From an uncultured Oscillospiraceae bacterium (lineage in GTDB: Bacteria; Bacillota; Clostridia; Oscillospirales; Acutalibacteraceae): a stretch of 60,805 nucleotides of DNA. The translations under genes and the position numbers were made by a program. The stretch spans positions 1 to 60,805 of the forward strand of contig CABSLQ010000008.1 in NCBI GenBank assembly GCA_902478605.1, read 5' to 3'. Shown piece after piece: positions 31,484 through 39,430 of this stretch (positions within the stretch are counted from its first letter, which is position 1; every line of letters starts with the position of its first letter). The notes beneath the pieces were generated by a model that did not search any database, was not told the origin of the DNA, and was given only the letters and a program-made list of their open reading frames with translations.

Positions 31484-31921
31484 ATGCCTATACAAGAGTT
31501 AAATGCGGACCATATGGACGAAATAAAAAAGCGGATGCTGGATATTTTTTCCGGTCCGCCCTGGTACGATGCATGGACAGACGAACAGCTTCACGCATAC
31601 ATTTCGGAATGGACAGGAAATAAGAACGCCCTGTCCTTCGGCCTCTTTCAAAACGGAAGGTTAATCGGCATAGCGTTAGGCAGAATAAAGAACTGGTATA
31701 CGGGGACCGAATATTGGATCGACGAATTCGGTATCCTTCCCGCCATGCAGCACAGCGGCCTTGGTTCAGAATTTATGAAGGCGATCGAAAAAGCGCTGGC
31801 AGAAAAAGGCATTCGGCATATGGTGCTTCTCACGGAACGGCATGTGCCTGCGTACCATTTCTACAGGAAAAACGGCTTTGAAGAAAAAGAGGATACCGTT
31901 TTCTTTGTAAAATCCATTTGA
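31484..31921 (+). CDS. GNAT family N-acetyltransferase
   Basis: A 145-residue acetyl-CoA-dependent transferase. The acetyl-CoA loop is in QHSGLGSEFMKAIEKAL (about 87-103), and the late FYRKNGFEEKEDTVFF (about 126-141) is the usual GNAT C-terminal strand. The acceptor substrate is unknown; an aminoglycoside-like or protein N-terminal substrate cannot be told apart. ATG 31484 follows GGAGGGAACA; an upstream in-frame TTG would leave the site inside the gene. Base composition is more A/T-rich than its neighbours, suggesting transfer. Confidence 0.85.
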   Translation: MPIQELNADHMDEIKKRMLDIFSGPPWYDAWTDEQLHAYISEWTGNKNALSFGLFQNGRLIGIALGRIKNWYTGTEYWIDEFGILPAMQHSGLGSEFMKAIEKALAEKGIRHMVLLTERHVPAYHFYRKNGFEEKEDTVFFVKSI

Positions 31922-31978
31922 ATGCGATGGAGCCGGCGGACGCCGGGAAAAGCCTGTTCCAGAAGCCCGCGCTATGCA

Positions 31979-32013
31979 GGAAGGGCCATCCCCTTCTGGG
32001 GGATGGTCCTTCC
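31979..32013. other. Long hairpin between convergent GNAT and gpr genes
   Basis: GGAAGGgCCATCCCC pairs with GGGGATGGtCCTTCC around TTCTG. No T run follows on either strand, so termination is uncertain. Confidence 0.5.
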
Positions 32014-32102
32014 CGGACAGACGCGTCTGCCGCCCGGAAGCCGCGTTTGTTTGCTTTGGGCCCTGGACCCGTGCCGTCTCCGTTCGCCTGCACACCGGCC
32101 GA

Positions 32103-32978
32103 TCAGCTGCGGGCCACCGCGATGAGCTCCAGCGGGGAATAGGCGGGCTGCAGGCAGCCGTTGACCGCCATGGCGACCAGGCGGGCGGCGCGGTGGATCA
32201 TCACGTCCACCTCGCGGGGCGTGACCATCATCTGCTCGCCGCGGGGCGACAGGTCGGGGGGCTCTTCCCCCCCGCCGCTGAACTCCCGGGCGATGGTGCC
32301 CGCGTCCACCACGGTGGGCACCCCCATGCCGATAACCGGCACGCCGAGCGTTTCCCGCCCCAGCGGCCGGCGGTTGTTGCCCACACCGGAGCCGGGCGCA
32401 ATCCCGGTGTCGCACAGCTGCACCGTACAGCCCAGGCGGGCCACGCTGCGGGCGGCGAGCGCGTCGATCACCACCACGGCCGCCGGCTGCACCACCGTGC
32501 ACACGCCGCGCACGATCTCGCTGCTTTCGGTACCCGTCTGGCCGAGCACGCCGGGGGTGATCACGGCGGTGGAACGCAGATCGTCAAGGCCTACGCTGCG
32601 GGCAAATTCGCCGCCGATATGCCGGGTGGCGAGCACCATGTCGGCCGCCTCCGGCCCGAGGGCATCGGGGGTGATGGCCCGGTTGCCCAGCCCCACCACC
32701 AGCACCGGCCCCTCCTGCGGCAGCAGGGCGGTCAGCTCGTGCGCCACCAGGGCGGCGGCCTGCCCGATGGTTTCCTCGTTGTCGGTCAGGGGCGGCACCT
32801 CCACCGTGATATAGGTGCCCTCCGGTTTGCCGAGCATGCGGGCCCCCCGTTCGGTGCGGATATGCAGCCGGGTGATGACGTTGTCCCCGTCGCGGAAGGA
32901 TTCCTTTCCCACGTCCTGTTCGGTGAGGTTTTCGGCTTGATCGGCCACCTCGATGGCCAGGTCGGTGCGGAATTGCAT
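32103..32978 (-). CDS. gpr: Spore germination protease GPR
   Basis: The 291-residue protease degrades small acid-soluble spore proteins when spores germinate. It is made as an inactive precursor in the forespore. Family features: an N-terminal RTDLAIEVADQ followed by a GDNVITRLHI region, then VLVVGLGNRAITPDALGP, and the centre GVPTVVDAGTIARE. It is shorter than the Bacillus enzyme (about 370) but normal for Clostridia. ATG 32978 follows AAAAGGGGGATA. A forespore-type promoter lies upstream. It confirms an endospore former. Confidence 0.93.
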   Translation of the reverse strand: MQFRTDLAIEVADQAENLTEQDVGKESFRDGDNVITRLHIRTERGARMLGKPEGTYITVEVPPLTDNEETIGQAAALVAHELTALLPQEGPVLVVGLGNRAITPDALGPEAADMVLATRHIGGEFARSVGLDDLRSTAVITPGVLGQTGTESSEIVRGVCTVVQPAAVVVIDALAARSVARLGCTVQLCDTGIAPGSGVGNNRRPLGRETLGVPVIGMGVPTVVDAGTIAREFSGGGEEPPDLSPRGEQMMVTPREVDVMIHRAARLVAMAVNGCLQPAYSPLELIAVARS

Positions 32979-33018
32979 GGCAAATATCCCCCTTTTTCGG
33001 TCGGTGCGCGTTTTCTTT

Positions 33019-33048
33019 CAGTATTTACGGAAAAAACCCGGATATTCC
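33019..33048 (-). promoter_or_regulatory. Sigma-G/F-type promoter of gpr
   Basis: On the minus strand, -35 GGAATA (33048-33043), 17-bp spacer, -10 AATACTG (33025-33019). It resembles the forespore consensus (TGAATA and CATACTA). No sigma-A promoter is seen in the interval. Confidence 0.5.
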
Positions 33049-33060
33049 GAAAAAAAAGAG

Positions 33061-33089
33061 TTGCTTTTTGACCGGCAAGGTGGTATGAT
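33061..33089 (+). promoter_or_regulatory. Promoter of rpsT
   Basis: -35 TTGCTT (33061-33066), 17-bp spacer, -10 TATGAT (33084-33089). Confidence 0.6.
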
Positions 33090-33170
33090 AATTCGTGCAT
33101 GATCCGGACCCGTCTCCTGTGCCGGGGATAAGAGGCCGGGGAAAAGACGTTTAGAAGAGGAGGTGTGACC

Positions 33171-33425
33171 ATGCCCAACATTAAATCCGCCAAAAAGCGC
33201 GTGAAGGTCATCGCTGTGAAGACCGCCCGCAACAAGGCCAACCGTTCCGCCCTGAAGACCGAGATCAAAAAGGCGAACGATGCCATTGCCGCCGGCGCGG
33301 AGAATAAAGAGGAGATCATTCGGATCGCCGTCAAAAAGATTGACCAGGCTGCTGCCAAGGGACTCCTGCACAAGAATACCGCTGCACGGAGAAAGTCCGC
33401 CCTCGCTAAAAAAGCCAACGCATAA
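33171..33425 (+). CDS. rpsT: 30S ribosomal protein S20
   Basis: The 84-residue ribosomal protein binds 16S rRNA in the small subunit body. The start MPNIKSAKKRVKVI and the highly basic three-helix make-up are typical, ending RKSALAKKANA. ATG 33171 has an AGAGGAGGTG site; an in-frame GTG six bases earlier overlaps that site and is less likely. It is monocistronic between its promoter and terminator, as in many bacteria, and divergent from gpr. Confidence 0.95.
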   Translation: MPNIKSAKKRVKVIAVKTARNKANRSALKTEIKKANDAIAAGAENKEEIIRIAVKKIDQAAAKGLLHKNTAARRKSALAKKANA

Positions 33426-33444
33426 ATGGTTTTGCCGGAAAAGA

Positions 33445-33498
33445 CCCCGCTCCTTGGCGGGGGACAGGGAAAAAGCCCAGCTTTCGCTGGGCTTTTTT
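33445..33498 (+). terminator. Terminator of rpsT
   Basis: A first small stem CCCCGC/GCGGGG (33445-33462) is followed by AAAAGCCCAGC (33471-33481) / GCTGGGCTTTT (33486-33496) and a T run. Confidence 0.9.
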
Positions 33499-33562
33499 GC
33501 GTTGGATAAGGAGATGCCCCCGTCTGCTTTTCCCCTGCCGCCGGCTTGCGGCTTTGCAAGGA

Positions 33563-33917
33563 CAGCGCCCCCTGTACCAGACAGGGGGCGCTTCAGAGTG
33601 TCAAAAAACTTTTTAGCGAATAGCAATATACACAAAAGCAGAATTCTTATGCGTCGCATCGGGGAACCCCCGGCGAGGGTTCCCCGCCGTAAAACGTCCC
33701 ACCGGGACATTTTACGCCCCTCCTGCGCTCTTTGAAGGGAAAAATTTCGTCCTCTGTGGAGGACGACAGGGGCTTTGCCCCTTGACCCCACCGCCTTTTG
33801 AAAAATGGTGGTAGGCATTCGCTTGGCGCGAATGCGAAAACTTTTTGTATATTATTTTTTGCGAATGGACTTTTTCGACAGACTGCAGCGCCCCCTGTCT
33901 ACCAGACAGGGGGCGCT
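33563..33917. repeat. Complete hairpin-rich element with 40-bp imperfect inverted ends, between duplicated hairpins
   Basis: Flanking hairpins 33563-33592 and 33886-33917 are direct copies (AGCGCCCCCTGT arms; the right one has two extra bases). The element starts TGTCAAAAAAC (33599) and ends TTTTTCGACA (33880); the outer 40 bp are imperfect inverted repeats. Inside are stems GGGGAACCC/GGGTTCCCC (33660-33685), TAAAACGTCCC/GGGACATTTTA, GTCCTC/GGAGGAC, AGGGGC/GCCCCT and GCATTCGC/GCGAATGC. It fills the rpsT-gpsA gap. No transposase and no plausible protein. Confidence 0.85.
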
Positions 33918-33928
33918 TTTCTTTCGGC

Positions 33929-34933
33929 TTACGGGAGCCAGGAGGTTTCCCCCTCGTGCTTTTTGGGACGCTCCATCAGAGCGCGCAGGGCGGTTTTCGG
34001 ATCCTGCCCCTCATAGCATACGCGGTAGCACTGCTCGGTGATGGGCATATCCACTCCCTGCTGCTGGGCAAGGGTCCAGGCCGCCCGCGCCGCCAGGTAG
34101 CCCTCCACCGTGCCGACCAGGCGCACCGCCTCCTCAGGGGTGCGCCCCTGCCCGATGAGGATACCGGCCCGCCGGTTGCGGGAATGCATGCTGCCGCAGG
34201 TAACCACCAGGTCGCCCATGCCCGCCAGCCCGGCAAAGGTATCCGTTTTGGCGCCGAGCGCCGTGCCGAGGCGCGCCATTTCGGCCAGTCCGCGGGTCAT
34301 CAGCGCGGCCTTGGTGTTATCCCCCATATCGAGGCCGTCCACCACGCCGGCCGCCAGCGCCACCACATTTTTCAGCGCACCGCCCAGCTCAACCCCCACC
34401 ACATCGGTGTTGACATAAATGCGGAAGGAGGGATTCATCAGCAGATCCTGCACCCGTTCCGCCGCCTGTGTATCCTCCGAGGCGCTCACCACCGAGGTGG
34501 GCACACCGCGCGCCACCTCCTCCGCATGGGAAGGCCCGGACAGGGCCACGACGCGCGCCGCCGGCGCCGCTTCCCCAATCACCTGGGTGAAACGCTTCAG
34601 GGTGGTATCTTCCAGTCCCTTGCCCGCGTTGGCGATAATCGTCCCCGGCCTTATGACGTCCGCCAGGCGGGCGGCCGTGGACCGCACGGCAAAGGAGGGA
34701 ACCGCCAGTATCACCAGATCCGCCCCGGCGGCACAGGCAATATTGGTCGTCAGCCGTATGGACGGCGGCACCGCCACACCGGGCAGCAGCTTTTTGTGTT
34801 CATCATGCCGCCGGATGGCGGCGATCTCCTCTTCAAACGGCGACCAAAGGGCCACCTCATTGCCGTATTGATGTGTCATGACCGCCAGCGCCGTCCCCCA
34901 GCCGCCGGCGCCGATCACCGTAATTTTTGCCAT
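33929..34933 (-). CDS. gpsA: Glycerol-3-phosphate dehydrogenase [NAD(P)+]
   Basis: The 334-residue cytoplasmic enzyme reduces dihydroxyacetone phosphate to sn-glycerol-3-phosphate for phospholipid synthesis. The N-terminal Rossmann motif is ITVIGAGGWGTALA; the catalytic lysine region is GALKNVVALAAGVVDGL (about 185-201), followed by NTKAALMTRGLAEM. ATG 34933 was chosen because the Rossmann strand begins directly after it; upstream residues look non-coding. plsY, whose product uses G3P, lies just upstream. Confidence 0.95.
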   Translation of the reverse strand: MAKITVIGAGGWGTALAVMTHQYGNEVALWSPFEEEIAAIRRHDEHKKLLPGVAVPPSIRLTTNIACAAGADLVILAVPSFAVRSTAARLADVIRPGTIIANAGKGLEDTTLKRFTQVIGEAAPAARVVALSGPSHAEEVARGVPTSVVSASEDTQAAERVQDLLMNPSFRIYVNTDVVGVELGGALKNVVALAAGVVDGLDMGDNTKAALMTRGLAEMARLGTALGAKTDTFAGLAGMGDLVVTCGSMHSRNRRAGILIGQGRTPEEAVRLVGTVEGYLAARAAWTLAQQQGVDMPITEQCYRVCYEGQDPKTALRALMERPKKHEGETSWLP

Positions 34934-35106
34934 GCCTGGCCGCGCTCCTTTCGCTGTATTATGCACGGGCAGAAGCGGACACCCCCCGGCTGCGGGAAGG
35001 GAACCCCCCGTTCCGCGCCCGCCGGTATACCGCACCCCCTGCGCCGGCATCCCGCACAGTGCGGGATGCCGGCAGGGCGGCCGTGTGCGCTCCTGCTTAT
35101 CTTTTC

Positions 35107-35135
35107 ATTATAGCCTATTGGGGAGCGAATGACAA
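35107..35135 (-). promoter_or_regulatory. Promoter of gpsA
   Basis: On the minus strand, -35 TTGTCA (35135-35130), 17-bp spacer, perfect -10 TATAAT (35112-35107). Its -35 box lies in the arm of the plsY terminator. Confidence 0.75.
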
Positions 35136-35172
35136 GAAGCCGTTTTCCCGGAAGGGAAAACGGCTTCTTGTC
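35131..35172 (-). terminator. Perfect 19-bp hairpin after plsY
   Basis: GACAAGAAGCCGTTTTCCC (35131-35149) and its exact complement (35154-35172) with loop GGAA. It overlaps the plsY stop codon by two bases. Confidence 0.8.
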
Positions 35173-35881
35173 AGGCTTTATCTTGGCTGCGGAAGGACAG
35201 CTTGCTTTCGGTTCCCTGCGCAATCCGCTTCAGATTGGGGATATGCTTGATGATCAGAATCGCGGCAATGAGCACCGCCATGCAGGTGCAGAAAATCACG
35301 GTTCCCGTATCCTGCCGGTATACAAAGGCGCGGAACACATAGGTGAGCACCGCCATGGTTGCCGCCGCACATACCGAACCGAGCGATACCATGCGGCAGA
35401 TGAGCACAACAATGATAAACACCAGCAGGCTCAGCAGCGCGACCTTCCAGTCAAGAATCAGCATCATGCCCAGCGTGGTCAGTATCCCCTTGCCGCCCCG
35501 GAAACCAAAATACAGGGGAAACAAATGCCCGATGATGCAAAAAAAGCCCGCAAGATACCGACCCACCAGCAGCTCATCCGCTACCCGGAAGCTGAAAAGC
35601 CCCGCCTCAGGAAACAGGTTCAGATGGGTCATCAGCCACCCGCCCACCAGCACGGCGATCAGGCTCTTGAGCAGGTCGCCGATCGTCGTCAGCACGGCGG
35701 GCAGCTTCCCCTGCGAGCGCAGGACGTTGGTGGCCCCCGCATTGCCGCTGCCATGCTCCCGGATGTCGTCCTTGGAAAAAATCCTTGTCACGATGATGGC
35801 CGAATTGATGCTGCCCAGCAGATAGGCAATCACCACCGTCAGCAGCAGCGCCAGCCAGCTGTTCTGCAGAAAAGCCGCCAT
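35171..35881 (-). CDS. plsY: Glycerol-3-phosphate acyltransferase PlsY
   Basis: The 236-residue membrane enzyme transfers an acyl group from acyl-phosphate to glycerol-3-phosphate, the first step of phospholipid synthesis. About five hydrophobic segments are seen. Motifs are GSINSAIIVTRI, the loop GSGNAGATNVLRSQGK (about 44-59) and GKGILTTLG. ATG 35881 (8 nt after AAAGGGG) fits better than ATG 35887, which is too close to that site. A palindrome lies just upstream. Some members have more residues at the C-terminus; this length is normal for Clostridia. Confidence 0.93.
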   Translation of the reverse strand: MAAFLQNSWLALLLTVVIAYLLGSINSAIIVTRIFSKDDIREHGSGNAGATNVLRSQGKLPAVLTTIGDLLKSLIAVLVGGWLMTHLNLFPEAGLFSFRVADELLVGRYLAGFFCIIGHLFPLYFGFRGGKGILTTLGMMLILDWKVALLSLLVFIIVVLICRMVSLGSVCAAATMAVLTYVFRAFVYRQDTGTVIFCTCMAVLIAAILIIKHIPNLKRIAQGTESKLSFRSQDKA

Positions 35882-35895
35882 TTGCATATCCCCTT

Positions 35896-35911
35896 TGTAT
35901 AATATTATACA
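35896..35911. promoter_or_regulatory. Palindromic operator candidate over the plsY promoter
   Basis: A perfect 16-bp palindrome, TGTATAAT followed by ATTATACA, includes the likely -10 TATAAT on the minus strand. A regulator binding here would block plsY transcription. The sequence type suits a MarR- or Fur-like dimer; no matching regulator gene is adjacent. Confidence 0.55.
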
Positions 35912-35931
35912 CTGTATTCTATCCGTAAATA

Positions 35932-37263
35932 TTATTTTGACCCGTTTTCGCCCTTTTCGCGGATAATAAAGCGGACCGGCGTCCCTTCCAGTCCGAAGGT
36001 CTCCCGGATCTGGTTTTCGAGATACCGCTGGTAAGAGAAATGAAACAGGTCGGCGCGGTTGACGAAAAAGACAAAGGTGGGGGGCCGCGTGGACGGCTGG
36101 GTCACATAGTATATGCGCAGGCGGCGGCCCTTATCGGTGGGCGGCTGCACCCGGGCGGTGGCCTGGGCCAGCACGTCGTTGAGCATGCCGGTGGCGATGC
36201 GCATGGTATTCTGCTGCGTCACGTACACGATAAGCTCGAACAGCTTTTCCACCCGCTGTCCCGTTTTGGCGGACAGGAAGAGAAAGGGCGCGTACGCCAT
36301 GAAGGAAAAGTCCTCCTCCAGCTTTTTGCGCATGCGGCTCATGGTTTTGTCGTCCTTTTCCACCGCGTCCCATTTGTTGACCGCGATGATGCAGGCCTTG
36401 CCCCGCTGGTGCGCGATACCGGCCACCTTGCTGTCCTGCTCGGTGAAGCCCTCCACCCCGTCGATGAGGATCACGCACACGTCGGCGCGCTCCACCGCCA
36501 TTTCGGCGCGCAGCACGCTGTATTTTTCAATGGCGTCGTCCACCTTGCTTTTGCGGCGCAGGCCGGCCGTGTCGATGAACAGGAAATCCCCGTATTGGTT
36601 GTGCACCTCGGTGTCCACGGCATCCCGCGTGGTGCCCGCGATAGCCGACACGATGCTGCGTTCTTCCCCGGCGATATAGTTGACGAGGGACGACTTGCCC
36701 GCGTTGGGCTTGCCGATGATGGCCACCTTGATGATGTCGGCGGCCTCTTCCTCCTCTTCCTCCGGGGGGAAATAGGCGAACACCGCGTCGAGCAGATCCC
36801 CCGTCCCGTGCCCGTGCACCGAGGACACCGCCACGGGGTCGCCGATGCCGAGGTTATAGAATTCATAGAAGTCGGGCGGCAGTTCCCCCGGCGCATCGCA
36901 TTTGTTGACGCAGAGCACCACCGGCTTGCCGCTTTTTTTGAGCATCAGGGCCACGTCCTGATCGTTGGCCGTCACCCCGGCGCGCACGTCGGTCACCAGC
37001 ACGATGACATCCGCCTGATCGATGGCAAGCTGCGCCTGCCGCCGCATCTGGGATAAAATCACGTCGTCGCTGTGCGGCTCGATGCCGCCCGTGTCCGCGA
37101 GCATAAAGGTGCGGCCGCGCCATTCGCATTCGGCGAACAGGCGGTCCCGCGTCACGCCCGGCGTGTCCTTGACGATGGCCAGCCGCTGCCCGATGAGTTT
37201 ATTGAATAACGTCGACTTCCCCACATTGGGACGTCCCACAACCGCCACAACCGGCCGTGCCAT
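35932..37263 (-). CDS. der: Ribosome biogenesis GTPase Der (EngA)
   Basis: The 443-residue protein has two tandem GTPase domains and helps 50S subunit assembly. Domain 1: GRPNVGKSTLFN at about 9-20, DTGG, NKCD at about 118. Domain 2: GKPNAGKSSLVN at about 185, DTAG, NKWD at about 297. A C-terminal KH-like domain begins at about 355 and ends in the basic tail. Length is standard. It lies 44 bp before plsY on the minus strand and 22 bp after the DUF512 gene, a common clostridial order. Confidence 0.96.
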   Translation of the reverse strand: MARPVVAVVGRPNVGKSTLFNKLIGQRLAIVKDTPGVTRDRLFAECEWRGRTFMLADTGGIEPHSDDVILSQMRRQAQLAIDQADVIVLVTDVRAGVTANDQDVALMLKKSGKPVVLCVNKCDAPGELPPDFYEFYNLGIGDPVAVSSVHGHGTGDLLDAVFAYFPPEEEEEEAADIIKVAIIGKPNAGKSSLVNYIAGEERSIVSAIAGTTRDAVDTEVHNQYGDFLFIDTAGLRRKSKVDDAIEKYSVLRAEMAVERADVCVILIDGVEGFTEQDSKVAGIAHQRGKACIIAVNKWDAVEKDDKTMSRMRKKLEEDFSFMAYAPFLFLSAKTGQRVEKLFELIVYVTQQNTMRIATGMLNDVLAQATARVQPPTDKGRRLRIYYVTQPSTRPPTFVFFVNRADLFHFSYQRYLENQIRETFGLEGTPVRFIIREKGENGSK

Positions 37264-37285
37264 ACAACCCCTTCTTTCTGCCGCC

Positions 37286-38617
37286 TTATCCGAGCAGCGC
37301 CTCCAGAAAATCCGCGCCGTCCACCGGCACCGGCTGCACCGGGAAGCCCAGCGCCTTTTCCACGTCCGCCGGCGTCAAATCGTCCAGAAACCGGTCTCCC
37401 TCCTGCCGCAGCATATCGCGCGGCACCAGCAGGCGGTCCGCTTCGCGGCCGCGCAGCTGCTCGATCAGATCCTGCCCGGTGATAAGCCCGGACACCGTAA
37501 TGGTCTCGCCGAAAAAGCGGTTGGCAACGGCGACGACCTCACAGTTCAAATTATGCCATGTTTGCGCCGCTTCGTCAACCAGTGTGCGCATAAACGGCGC
37601 GGCAAGCGCCCCCGTCGCCACCAGCAGGCGGCTGCCCGCCGGGGATCGCGTTTCCCGGGCGAGCGCCTGCCGGAACTGATCCTCCAAAAGCGCCGTCATG
37701 CCCACGCCGTTTTCCAGCTGCGCCATCTCGCCGTAAAAGGCGGCCGGCGGTATGGGCCGCCCCGCCTTGATATAAAACTCATCCGACGGATAGAACAGGC
37801 GGCTGCCGGTCCGGGCCAGCATCTCCTCCCCCATGCGTTCCATCCGGTCGACGACATCGCGCGCCTCCTCCGGCGTAAACAGGCGCAGCGGGGCGAGCCC
37901 TTCCCGGTACCGGGTCAGGCCCACCGGCACCGCGGCCACGCTCTGCACCGCCGGGGCCATCTGCGCCAAATCGGTCATGGTGCGCTGCAGCTCCTCCCCG
38001 TCGTTGTAGCCGGGGACCAGCACAAGCTGGCAGTTAACCGCCAGCCCCGCCTGCACAAACCGGTGCAGCACCGCCAGGCTCTCGCCCGCAAAGCGGTTGC
38101 CCATCATGCGGCAGCGCAGCTCCGGGTTGGTGGTATGCACCGACACGTTGATGGGGCTGATATGCATCGCGATAATGCGCGCAATCTCATGCTCGCTCAG
38201 ATTGGTCAGGGTGATATAATTGCCGAACAGGAAGGACAGGCGGCTGTCGTCATCTTTGAAATAGAGGCTTTCCCGCAGGCCGGGCGGCAGCTGATCGATG
38301 AAGCAGAAGATGCATTTGTTGCGGCAGGACCGCTGCTTATCCATCAAATAGGTGTCGAACTGCAGGCCCAGCTCCTCATATTCGCCCTTGTGCACCCGCA
38401 GCACGCGGGCCCGGCGGCCGTCCGACACCGCCACCTCCAGCACGCGCTCCATCGCATAAAAGCGGTAATCGAGCACGTCCTCGATCGCGTGCCCGTTGAT
38501 GCGCAGAAGCGTTTCCCCTGCGCGGATATGCCGGCGCGCCGCCGGGCTCCCCGGCGCAACGCCCTGTATGGTCACCGGCACAGCGGCGCCCCCTTTCGCG
38601 TTTTTCTTTTCGGACAA
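37286..38617 (-). CDS. DUF512 family iron-sulfur protein with PDZ and radical-SAM-like core
   Basis: A 443-residue cytoplasmic protein. An N-terminal PDZ-like part (about 12-75) holds PGSPAARRHIRAGETLLRIN. The cluster motif CRNKCIFCFIDQLP (about 98-111) has the CxxxCxxC spacing of radical SAM enzymes. DUF512 forms the C-terminal half. Family members are widespread in Clostridia and Cyanobacteria and are called FeS-containing oxidoreductases (TIGR03279); the reaction is unknown. Its fixed place next to der hints at a role in translation or ribosome maturation. ATG 38617; it shares the operon with der. Confidence 0.9.
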   Translation of the reverse strand: MSEKKNAKGGAAVPVTIQGVAPGSPAARRHIRAGETLLRINGHAIEDVLDYRFYAMERVLEVAVSDGRRARVLRVHKGEYEELGLQFDTYLMDKQRSCRNKCIFCFIDQLPPGLRESLYFKDDDSRLSFLFGNYITLTNLSEHEIARIIAMHISPINVSVHTTNPELRCRMMGNRFAGESLAVLHRFVQAGLAVNCQLVLVPGYNDGEELQRTMTDLAQMAPAVQSVAAVPVGLTRYREGLAPLRLFTPEEARDVVDRMERMGEEMLARTGSRLFYPSDEFYIKAGRPIPPAAFYGEMAQLENGVGMTALLEDQFRQALARETRSPAGSRLLVATGALAAPFMRTLVDEAAQTWHNLNCEVVAVANRFFGETITVSGLITGQDLIEQLRGREADRLLVPRDMLRQEGDRFLDDLTPADVEKALGFPVQPVPVDGADFLEALLG

Positions 38618-38668
38618 TAAAAATAGAGAAGGATTTCTCCTCCTCTATCTTTCCCAGCGATTCGGTTC

Positions 38669-38851
38669 TCAGCCCTCGGTCTTGACAACCTGCCGGCCAT
38701 TATAATAGCCGCAATTGCCGCAGAGCCGGTGCGGGCGCTTGTATTCGCCGCACTGCGGGCAGCGCATCAGCGCCGGCGCGTCCAGTTTCCAGACATTGTT
38801 GCGCCGCTTGTCGCGACGGGCCTTGGAATGTTTTCTCTTGGGTACCGCCAT
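38669..38851 (-). CDS. rpmF: 50S ribosomal protein L32
   Basis: A 60-residue protein starting MAVPKRKHSKARRDKRR, typical of L32. Two CxxC pairs (CPQCGEYKRPHRLCGNC) form a zinc-binding site, so this is the zinc-containing form. ATG 38851 fits the family start and follows AAGGAGGTGC. It lies 19 bp after yceD, the universal pairing. Confidence 0.96.
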   Translation of the reverse strand: MAVPKRKHSKARRDKRRNNVWKLDAPALMRCPQCGEYKRPHRLCGNCGYYNGRQVVKTEG

Positions 38852-38870
38852 TGTCAGCACCTCCTTAAGT

Positions 38871-39365
38871 CTAGTTCAGCCATTCTTTGAGTACCTCGAG
38901 CCGTGGATCGACCGCCTTGGTCTGGCAGCCGCACGCACCATCGTTGAGGTTTTTCCCGCACAGGGGGCAAAGTCCACGGCAATCCTCCCGACAGAGGTTT
39001 TTACTCGGCAGCTCCAGCAGAATGTCCGCCTCGAGGAGATCGTCGAACTTCAACTGATAGTTGTCGAGCAGCACGAAATCCTCGTTGTCCTCCTGGTTGA
39101 GAGAGGTCACCAGAATATGCTCCACGGGTATCCGGAATTCGCGTGTAAACGCTTCGGTGCAGCGGTCGCACTGGCCGTGAAACCGGAAGCGGGCCGCCGC
39201 GCGCAGCGTTACGGCACCGGCCGCGTACGCGGCCTCGCCCTTCACATGCACAGGCTCCTGAAACGGATACATACCCTGGAATTCCACTTTGGAAAAATCC
39301 AGCTCAGCGTCTATGGGCAGGGACTCCGTCTCCCCCATAAACAGCGGTTTCAACTGTAGAAGCAT
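38871..39365 (-). CDS. yceD: YceD family (DUF177) protein, 23S rRNA accumulation
   Basis: A 164-residue cytoplasmic protein of the DUF177 family, needed for normal 23S rRNA levels in E. coli and plants. CDRCTEAF (about 64-71) and CGKNLNDGACGC (about 138-149) with CREDCRGLCPLC give several Cys pairs likely to bind zinc. It heads the yceD-rpmF operon. ATG 39365 follows TGAGGTGAAG; a strong promoter is just upstream. Confidence 0.92.
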   Translation of the reverse strand: MLLQLKPLFMGETESLPIDAELDFSKVEFQGMYPFQEPVHVKGEAAYAAGAVTLRAAARFRFHGQCDRCTEAFTREFRIPVEHILVTSLNQEDNEDFVLLDNYQLKFDDLLEADILLELPSKNLCREDCRGLCPLCGKNLNDGACGCQTKAVDPRLEVLKEWLN

Positions 39366-39391
39366 ACTTCACCTCAAGTGTCACGCTGAAT

Positions 39392-39420
39392 ATTATATAT
39401 AGGTTCAGCGGGTTTGTCAA
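39392..39420 (-). promoter_or_regulatory. Promoter of yceD-rpmF
   Basis: On the minus strand, perfect -35 TTGACA (39420-39415), 17-bp spacer, perfect -10 TATAAT (39397-39392), fitting a highly expressed ribosomal operon. Confidence 0.9.
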
Positions 39421-39430
39421 GTGCGAATTT

